Assembly (NCBI GenBank): GCA_030272155.1
Contig: CP126195.1
Coordinates: forward strand, 2,525,001 to 2,589,000
DNA from: Tetradesmus obliquus
Taxonomy: Eukaryota; Chlorophyta; Chlorophyceae; Sphaeropleales; Scenedesmaceae
Reading direction: 5' to 3'
DNA length: 64,000 bases
Shown here in pieces: positions 56,370 through 64,000 of this stretch (position 1 is the stretch's first letter; each line of letters starts with the position of its first letter). A program made the translations under genes and the position numbers. The notes below the pieces were generated by a model. It worked only from the letters and a program-made list of their open reading frames with translations. It had not been told where the DNA came from and searched no databases.

Positions 56370-58298
56370 ATGCTGTGCGCCAAGCAGACCCGTGTCTTCG
56401 CGGCCACCCGTGCCAGCAGGCCCGCAGTTGCTCCCCGCAGGTAGTGATTAGCTGCTGCTGGAGGCTGCTCGCGGACGCTTGTCGCGGTCAATGGGCTCTG
56501 GGCAAGCGGAGTAGTCACTCAGTCGACTGATCTGCGTGCTCACACGTGCAGGGCCGTGAAGGTGTGCGCCAAGTATGGCGAGAACAGCCGTTACTTCGAC
56601 CTGAACGTGAGTCTGCTGGGACGGCAGCAGCAACAGCAGCACAGGAGGAGGCACAGTGGGCAACAGCAGTGAACAGAACATCCAACTGGATGCTGGATCA
56701 TTTCAGCACCTTCGACCTCTGCGGCGACTCTTAACAGCCAGCATTGTAGGCGCTGGTGGCCTCCTGCTGTTTGGCAGCAGCAGCTCTGTGATCATGATCT
56801 GCCATGCGTCCTGCAGCAGCAGTGATGGGTGTTGTTCCAGAGGAATCAGTTTGCTGCAGATCTAGCAGTTGCCTGGAGCAGGCGATGCCTCTTCTACTAG
56901 CTTAGTCAGTGCTGCAGGTTTGCGCTGCAGCCGCTCTGCAGTAGGCGCGCTGCAGCCGCTGCCGCTCTGCAGTTGGCTGTTAGCCAGCAGCTGCAGCTTG
57001 CGCTAGTCAGGCGCGCTGCTTGTACGTACCGCGCATCCCCACCCTTGTTGACTGTTGCTGCGCGCAGGACCTGGAGAACAGCACCGGCAGCTGGGACATG
57101 TACGGCCAGGACAGCGACAAGCGCTACCCAGGCATGCAGGCCGAGTTCTTTGAGCGCGCCGGCGACGTGCTGAAGAGGCGTGAGGCCCTGCGCGGCTTCG
57201 TGGCCCTGGGTGAGTTGAACAAACAGAGGGGCAGTGGGGCAGCAACAAAGGGATGATTTGCAGCACATGGCAGGGCAATCAGCAGGCAGCCAGCTGGCAG
57301 CAGCGGCAGCAGGGTAGCCCAGCGGGGTGGTGCAGGCAGAAGGGCGAGGGCTCATGCGTCACAGTGGCATGTCGGCTGTGTTTGTGTGTGGAAGAGGCAT
57401 AACAGATCAGGGCATGAGCGACTTCAGCAGCTGCAGGGCGTGCAGCAGAGCTGAAGGTGCCTGACAGCTGTTCCGTGAGGCTTGCATTGGCCAACCGGGG
57501 CCCATGTGTCACATGCAAGGAGCTGGCAGGTGCAGTAGTAGAGCTCAGCAAGGACAGCAGCAGCTTCTGTAGGTTATGTGGCAGTGGGGAACAGCAGTGT
57601 CAGGCGGCATTCTGGTTGCTGCAGCCGTGTGGTCTTTGCTGGTGGGGTGCAGCTAGAGGGGTCCAGGGTGGGTTGAGCAGCAGCAGGAGGTGCAGGGGAC
57701 GGTTGCGTGTCGCGCGCAGCTGCATTGGTTGGCGTTTACAGGCGTCCGATGATGTGCATTCAATTGCACCAAATGGCGGTTACAACAGTGGCGGCTGCAG
57801 CACGTGGGACTGCTGCTTTGTCCGCCACATCAACAAACGCACGCAGGCGAGCAGCACATGCAGTGTGCGGGCAGCCACCAGGTCTTTGCTGCAGGCCTAG
57901 TGTCTCATCAGTGTCCCTTGCTGTTCATCTGCAGGCGGCCTGGTTGCTGTGGCGGCATACGGCCTGAAGGGCTCCGCTGACGCCAACCTGCCCATCATCA
58001 ACGGCCCACAGACCGGCGGTGAGCACGCAGCAGCAGCGGCAGCAGCAGCAGTGCCAGTGCCTGCTGGTGCTAGCAGTTCAGGGCAGTTGCAGGTGCCAAG
58101 ATGGTTCTGCGCTGGTGCGGCATGACAGTAATGCTGCCTTGCAACTTCAGCCACCTGCTGTAGCACTCTCGTCACTCAACTGTGACAGTATTTGTGTGAA
58201 ACAAGTATGCTTTGACGCTGACACCGTGTGTTGACTTTTGACCGTGCTTGCCCGCAGGTGAGAACGGCAAGGGCGGCTCCACCCGCAGCAGGCTGTGA
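56370..58298 (+). CDS. PSAH: Photosystem I reaction centre subunit VI (PsaH), precursor
   Basis: A 130-residue precursor, the same length as the Chlamydomonas protein. Exons: 56370-56440, 56552-56606, 57068-57209, 57935-58018 and 58258-58298, all in phase. The Arg/Ala/Ser-rich N-terminus (M-L-C-A-K-Q-T-R-V-F-A-A-T-R) ends in V-K-V-C-A, directly before the mature start K-Y-G-E-N-S-R-Y-F-D-L. The mature part has D-L-E-N-S-T-G-S-W-D-M-Y-G, K-R-Y-P, a single membrane helix (A-L-G-G-L-V-A-V-A-A-Y-G-L-K-G) and the conserved tail G-P-Q-T-G-G-E-N-G-K-G-G-S-T-R-S-R-L. PsaH sits at the stromal side of photosystem I and is needed for docking of light-harvesting complex II in state transitions. For such a highly expressed gene the introns are long (up to 725 bp). 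Exon 5 itself begins with GTGAG. Confidence 0.98.
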
Positions 58299-58308
58299 GC
58301 AGCGGTGC

Positions 58309-58313
58309 TGTAA
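58309..58313 (+). terminator. Candidate TGTAA poly(A) signal near PSAH stop
   Basis: Only 11 bases past the stop. Because it is so close, a later variant signal may be used instead. Confidence 0.3.
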
Positions 58314-60729
58314 CCCAGCAGCATGAGTGCCCCTTGTTTTCCTTTTACCAGCAGCAGATGTGGCGGCAGCGCCCACCAGCCATGTGCAGCTCGCCGTGCA
58401 GAGCTGGCTGGGCAGCGCATGCTCAGCAGCCTGGCAGGCAGCGCTGATGTGCAGCAGTGGCCAGCAGCAGAGCAGGAGCCAGCAGCTGCAGCTGTCAATG
58501 TGCAGCCTTCCGTAGTTTGTGGTGTGTGATGTGATGTGAAGCTGGGTGCCGCTGGTTTGCATTGCAGTGCAACAGCCACCTGGCATGTCGGTGGTGTGTG
58601 TCGAGTTTGTCTAACAGCAGCATGCGCTGCTTGTGAGTTGCCTTGCAGCCTCTGGGCCACACGGTAACCAGCTTCGAGCTTTCTCAACCACCCAGATGAT
58701 GCTTCGAGCCTAGCTTCGTTTTTCAGACCTGTTACCACAGCATCCTGCAAGCTCACACAAATGAACAGCAGATCACACCAAATGATAATGAACGTCCAAC
58801 CAGTTCCGTCGCCAAGTTGGTCACCACTTGCACTGATCATCAGCAGCAAACGAGCTGTGGAGCCAGCAACATTATGGATGGTGCCAGCCTGATCCTGTAG
58901 TACAAGTCACTACCTGATTCCTTGTAGTACAGTGCATACCTGATAACTATACTGGCAGGCAGCAGATGCAGCACTCAAGAATGGTGGCACTGCAATTGCA
59001 GTCTGCTATCAGAGCACAACCAATGTGAGTCGAACATCTGCAAGTTGCTGCTACACCTATGCTACAGCCTGCGGTGGTCAGGCTACTGCGACGCACACCA
59101 TGCTGAAGAGACCACCGCAAGCACAGCATGTGCACACATGCATATGCACCGGGCAAGCCTTGCACTGGCATTGGCTCTACACCTGCTGAGGCTTGATGCC
59201 CTCGAGTATCACAATCATCATCGCATCATATCATCGCACAAGCACTGGCGCTGACCCCCGCGCAACATGACAACAGAAATGCCCACGCACCCAAGCGAAT
59301 ACAAAACAGACACATTGAAACGCCTACAGCCATAGGCATGACGAAGGTGACATGCCTTTGGCCTAAAATCTTTTGTAGCATTGCCCCCCTGCCCTGCAAC
59401 ATCAGTAAGGCTGAGCCTTGCATGCTGACAGGGACAAGGGCTGCAGTGAGTGGTACAGCAGCAGTGGTGAAAACACACCACATGCCAACACTAGGGCAGC
59501 AAAGAAGCAAGTGCACACTACATCTGGCCAAACGCAAATACAAACTAAAATCATTTGGCATGCTCACCAATGGAGCAGCCACGTCTGAAACACCAGTGAG
59601 GATGGACACAAGGGGCACAGCCTGCCCAGCAATGGTGGATGCAGCAGAGCACAACAAGCACGGAGGCACACATTGTGCTGCATGTTTGACAAGGACACAC
59701 GCGGCAGCTGTGGCCATGGCACACTGCCTGCAGGTACGCAGGGGTTGGTGGCAGCGGGAACAACTGCCTGCACAGTGTGAATGCAGCTCAGGACATACGG
59801 AAGTTGAACAAGCCAGGCATGCAATGGCGCTGTGCGGCGTTGCAGAAGATGCTGCGCTCGCCATGTGATGCATGCAATCAGGCATGCTGAAATGGCTCAT
59901 CACGCTCAGCACAGCTCCACTCAGAGGCCTGCACAGTGCTGGACAACACACACATTAAACACACCAAACCGCCACAAACTGTCTTGCTTTCCCCAGCATG
60001 CTGGCCATTGTGGCCAACCTGGCACGACGCCTTGCTCAACATGAACATGCGTGAGCACCTGTTGGGCTGCCGCACTCTGAATTGCGACAAAGCAAGCATC
60101 CCCGCGGCCCTTTGATGCTGCAGAGAATGCCAGCAGGGAACATCACCAACAGCACGTGCCGCCCCGCCCTTTCTCTGCTGCATTTTGGGAACATCTGCCC
60201 ACCAGCAGCCACCATCAAAAACAACACATGCCGCCACTGCGCACACAAACTGCGAGGCGACGCTGCAAACGCGTACGCCAAACCGCCGCTCGTGACACAG
60301 AAGATATACACCATTCTGTGGTACATGCCATAACAGGCAATGCTGCACAGACAGCAGATCACAGCCTTTGACATAGCTACCCAATGCAACACATTTGGTC
60401 ACGCCTGGGACACACACCAATGATGGTGACATGCATTTGCGCCCTCCTCTGCCCACAATGCCATGCCTGCTTTGCTGCACTCTGCCCAATACAGAGCGGG
60501 CCAGGCAATAAGGTCGCAGGAGCAGCACAGCAGCTACGGCTACAGCTTGTGACCCTTACACTCCCTGCACTGCAGCATGCTAACATGTCTTGTGCTGCTG
60601 CTGTGATTCTGAACAGAACGCACCCCAGTTGACCCTATACACACGCCCATTGCTGACACTCCTAGCCACACAACACGGTCCGCCACACAGTGAGCTCGAC
60701 CATGCCCCGCAACACAGAGCAGCACGAGA

Positions 60730-60734
60730 TTACA
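60730..60734 (-). terminator. Candidate TGTAA poly(A) signal of MYND gene
   Basis: TTACA on the plus strand, about 395 bases past the stop of the MYND gene. Confidence 0.5.
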
Positions 60735-61129
60735 AAACACGGACGAAAAGTACACCTTGACTGCGTGCACACCAGCTCACTCTGCAGTGCGCCGCTCACT
60801 GTACTGGACAACATCAGCCTGAACTGCTGTGGGGTGCATGAAGACTGCAACAACATGCCACACATGCAATACACACAAGCCTGGCAGGAGAAGCTCTGCA
60901 GACCAGAGCACCAGCAAGCAATGCATGCACACTGCCGGCTCACGGCGCACAACATACACAGTCAGAACGTACGCACTACTCTTCTGCATGACGCAGGCGC
61001 CCAACGACGACACCAGATGCAACCCAATAGTTTGTGCTCAGCCGCAGGCCGAGCGCTGCACACAAGCCATTAGAATGCAGCAGCAGCAGTCACACCGCCA
61101 GTGGTGCTACAACACCGTGTCGCCGCATA

Positions 61130-64000
61130 TCAGGCACTGCCAAGCCGAGCAGCTGTCGCTGCCGCCGCCAACTTCCCACAAGCCATGGTATGGCCCGACC
61201 AGGCTGCCCTCTCGCAGCCCTTGCTGCAGAACGCAGCCACGTTGCAGTTGGCGCAGCGCTTGGCCGGCGCTGCAGCCTCGCTCGCGCCTGCCATGTTGAC
61301 GCATGCAGCGTTCCAGCAGCCCACAGGCGCAGGCGCCAGGCGCGCCAGCGCCTCCTGCCAGCACTGCTCGGAGTCCAGCGCAGGCGGACAGGCGCGGCAC
61401 AGCAGTGGCGCTGCAGCCTGCACGCCTGCCACCACACCCCTCAGCACATCATCACCCACCAGCCTGGCTGCCACGCCACTGCCTGCAGCCCCATCCGCGC
61501 CAGCTGCGGCTCCCTCCTGCCTGCTGCCCACACGCAGCTGAGCCAGGCCCAGGTCCACAGGGAACAGCATGCTGCTGCTGCTGCTGCAGTCCACAGCACC
61601 ACACACAGCCCTGCCTGGGCTGCTGCTGCCCATCCGGCTCTGCACAGCAGCGGCAGCAGCTGGCACAGCAGCCAGGCTCACGCGCAGGCCTGCCAACACG
61701 TCAATGCCACTGTCCATGCCATGCGGGCTCGTGACGCTGCCCACACCAGAGTAGCTGTTGCGGGGTTGCAGCTGCAGCTGCAGTAGCGGCTGTGGCACGG
61801 CAGCAGTCCAGCTGGCAGCCACCTGCTTCAGGCCAGGCCCACTGCCATCGTCACTGCTGCTGTTGGCGCTGCCGCTGCTGACACCGCTGCTCCCACCAAA
61901 AGAAGTCCTTCCTGCTGCGGATACAGTGCTGCCCTTCCCTCCTGAAATGCAGCCGTCTGCCAGAGCGATCACTGCCTTCCCGGCAGCCAGCAGCATCGAC
62001 TGCAGCCGCAGCTGCAGCAGCACTGCATTACCGCCTGACCCTGCACCATGGCCGGCACCTGCTGTGAGGCTGTCAGTAACCATGAGGGAGCCCAGGCTGG
62101 TGGTGCTGCCAAAGCCGCTGCTGCTCTGCCTGCCCAGTCGCTCCTTGTCTGCCTGGCCTGCCGAGCTCTGGCTGAGCCAGGCGCCCTGCAGGCTGCTCCA
62201 GCTGCCGCCACGCAGCAGCCCACCAACGTCGCCATCCACTGCCCTGGGGCTGGTGCCAGCCAATGCGGCCCCGGCAGCAGAGGCAACCGTGCCGTCTGAG
62301 CTGCGGCGCATGCCAGCAGCGAAGCGGGAGTGTGCAGCGCTGACGCGCAGCGCGTGGCTGCCGCTGGTGCTGCTGTTGATGGCCATGTAGACGGGCTCGC
62401 TGCCTGAGTAGCCTGACAGCTGCTGCGAGGAGCTCGACTGGCTGCGCAGCTGGTTGCCGGTGAGGATGGAGTAGGTTGGGCTGTGGCCGCCAACCTGCGG
62501 GCCAACAGCACAGCGGGTGAGGCGATGTGTGAGTACAAAGAAAGCAAGACATGGAAAGTCTAACTGCCTGCGCCACAGAGCAGCTATGACTGTTGACAGC
62601 AGAACAAGCGCATGGACCCGGCATCACGACAGCAGGTCACCACAGCAGTCTTGCCCGCCGCCCCCCCCCCTTATGTGTGTACTCACCCTGGCACCCGCGT
62701 CTTTGCTGTGGGGCTGGCTGCCCGACCTTGGCGTTGGCACTTGCACGGCGCCCGTTGCGCTGCCCTGTCTGGTCATGCTGCTGCCTGCCGCAGAGGCCGC
62801 TGAGCCTGCAAGAGCTTCAGGCATGCCGTAGCCCTGCTGCGGCAGCTGCTGCAGCAGCCTGTGTGCCTGGGGCAGCAGCTTGCTCTCCAGCAGGGCTGAC
62901 AGCAGCACCAGAGGCTGCATGGCATCAGGCTGTGGTGCCGCATGCTCTGCAGCGTCCAGCCGTGCGCCGCTGGTTGCAGGTGTGACGTCTGAGCAAGCCT
63001 TGGGGCTGCAGCAGGCGGCCACGCCGTCCACGCCCAGCTTGATGGCACACAGGCAGTCGTCGCTGATGCTGGCATGCAGCAGCTTGGGAGATGCGCCAGC
63101 AGACGGACCCGCAGCAGTTGCGGCAGAGCCCTGCTGTGGCACAGCTGCCCCTAGCAAGCACTCCAGGATGGATGCCACCGTCTCACCAGCTGCCTCGGCG
63201 GTGAGGGAGGCGTTGCCTGGCAGTGACGCCACAGCGGCCACCTGCAGGCGACACACAGACAATATATGTGATGAGCTGTAACACCCACCTGGGCGCATTG
63301 GCTAAACTGCATGCATCAGCATGCACAACACCAAACGGGAGCCTTCTATCTTGGCAATGCCAGCAGTTATGTTGATACAGTGTAGCAGCAGCAAGGCCCC
63401 CACCTGTGGTGTTGCCCAGTAGCTTGTGCTGACAATGGCCGCAGCAGTGGTCAGTGCGTGGCTGCCCAGCAGCAGCTGCAGCAGCCGCAGCTCAGGCTGC
63501 TTCACTGCCAGCTCCACTAGCTGCTGCGTGGCGCTGAGCAGAGCAGGGAACAGGTGGCAGCTGGCGCCAGGCGCGCCGCCTGCTGCTCCCAGCACAGCTA
63601 GCACGGTCATGCCGCCGCCGGTGTCAAAGTGGGTGGAGGATGGAGGGGGCACGCCTGCCTTGAGCACAGACGCACAGAACACCTGAAGCATAAAGGCGCA
63701 TCAGCACAGGCAGCATGGCAACATAAGCACACTAGTGTGTGGCTGCGGCAACGCACACGATGGTGCACGGGAAAGGTGAACAGCAGCACAAGTAGAGAAA
63801 TACAGCTGAAACACGCCAAGTACAGGGGGGTACTGTGCAGACTACTGTTGCAGCCCACCTGAAAAGCAGGCAGCAGCTGGGCTGCAGTGTGCTGCAGCAG
63901 CACGCCAGCCTGGCTGCCTGGTGCTGTGCTGGCGCAGCAGCAGGCCAGGCGCGCCACCATCTCCGCCAGCTTGGTGGCTGTGGTGATGGCTGCTGTCCTG
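61130..64000 (-). CDS. MYND zinc-finger protein, N-terminus beyond the window
   Basis: The 3' part of a large gene. Exons seen: 63859 to the window edge, 63404-63682, 62687-63241 and 61130-62494. All junctions are phase 0, and together they give more than 770 residues. The protein is Ala/Ser/Leu-rich with armadillo-like helical segments, for example E-L-A-V-K-Q-P-E-L-R-L-L-Q-L-L-L-G-S. It ends in a C-terminal MYND finger (about 61170-61320) with spacing C-x4-C, then C-x2-C-x5-C-x3-C-x7-H-x3-C (C-A-N-C-N-V-A-A-F-C-S-K-G-C). MYND fingers bind zinc and usually mediate protein contacts. C-terminal-MYND proteins of this kind form large families in chlorophycean algae, mostly without known function. 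The middle ~300 residues are low-complexity Ser/Gly/Ala. The first exon is cut by the window edge, so the start and full domain set are unknown. Confidence 0.86.
62661..62670 (-). repeat. G10 run near a 5' splice site
   Basis: Ten C on the plus strand are ten G on the sense strand. They lie 16 bases inside the intron that starts with GTGAGT at 62686 (minus strand). Confidence 0.85.

Larger units (their letters stand above)
58299..61129. other. Convergent intergenic region (PSAH / MYND gene)
   Basis: PSAH 3' UTR on the left, with TGTAA at 58309-58313. From about 58900 the plus strand turns CA-rich (TG-rich on the minus strand), pointing to the 3' flank of the minus-strand MYND gene, with its TGTAA at 60730-60734. 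Plus- and minus-strand open frames of 100-240 codons are present but look spurious. Confidence 0.45.

Noticed and set aside
59226-60528. Cys-rich minus-strand open frames of 216-241 codons
   Set aside because: Composition follows the TG-rich strand bias of 3' flanks (Cys, Val and Leu codons). No domain, splice logic or start context.
1-64000. Search for CRISPR arrays, insertion sequences, bacterial operons or viral genes
   Set aside because: The repeats seen are tandem micro- and minisatellites without spacer structure. All confident genes are intron-containing nuclear algal genes.

Overview
This is a stretch of nuclear DNA from a green alga, most likely a chlorophycean. The sequence contains intron-rich genes with GTGAG-type donors and CTGCAG-type acceptors, TGTAA motifs that could serve as algal poly(A) signals, and pervasive CAG/CTG repeats. 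It encodes the eukaryote-only photosystem I subunit PsaH with an N-terminal transit peptide, a plastid-type phylloquinone prenyltransferase, and a plant-style EDR2-like protein. The assignment to Chlorophyceae (perhaps Scenedesmaceae-like) is inference from style, not from a search.

Layout from left to right. A small secreted Cys-rich protein (+, 33-1203) converges on a coiled-coil protein (-, 3226-6167). That gene diverges from a very large EDR2-like PH-START-DUF1336 protein (+, 6499-15326). Four more plus-strand genes follow in tandem: an SV2/SVOP/NiaP-like MFS transporter (16478-22683), ribosome production factor RPF1 (23760-27461), the MenA/ABC4 phylloquinone prenyltransferase (27954-30612) and a VIT/nodulin-21-type iron or manganese transporter (32103-34270). 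Next come minus-strand genes: a membrane-anchored coiled-coil protein (37567-39903), an F-box/ankyrin/poly-Gln protein (43099-48380) and a plastid- or mitochondrion-targeted FemAB_like (old DUF482) GNAT-fold protein (49785-54337). PSAH (+, 56370-58298) then converges on the 3' end of a MYND zinc-finger protein that runs off the right edge (-, 61130-64000).

For nine genes I could place every splice junction with consistent reading phase from a plausible ATG to the stop. The less certain points are one optional intron or exon in each of the first gene, the EDR2-like gene and the transporter, one intron in the membrane coiled-coil gene, and the missing N-terminus of the MYND gene. Two genes serve photosystem I: MenA makes the precursor of the A1 quinone, and PsaH is a stromal-side subunit at the docking site for light-harvesting complex II. 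There is no sign that they form a functional cluster, and neighbouring genes look unrelated, as is normal for an algal chromosome.

The most unusual signals are not new genes but structures in the introns and flanks. Copies of exon edges together with their splice sites lie inside adjacent introns of three unrelated genes. Sense-strand CTG arrays sit directly upstream of about ten 3' splice sites. A 32-unit, 25-bp polypyrimidine minisatellite with a higher-order pattern fills one transporter intron. A roughly 190-bp hairpin-rich insert flanked by 14-bp direct repeats looks like a short retroposon. Long gene-poor flanks are TG-rich on the sense strand of the upstream gene.
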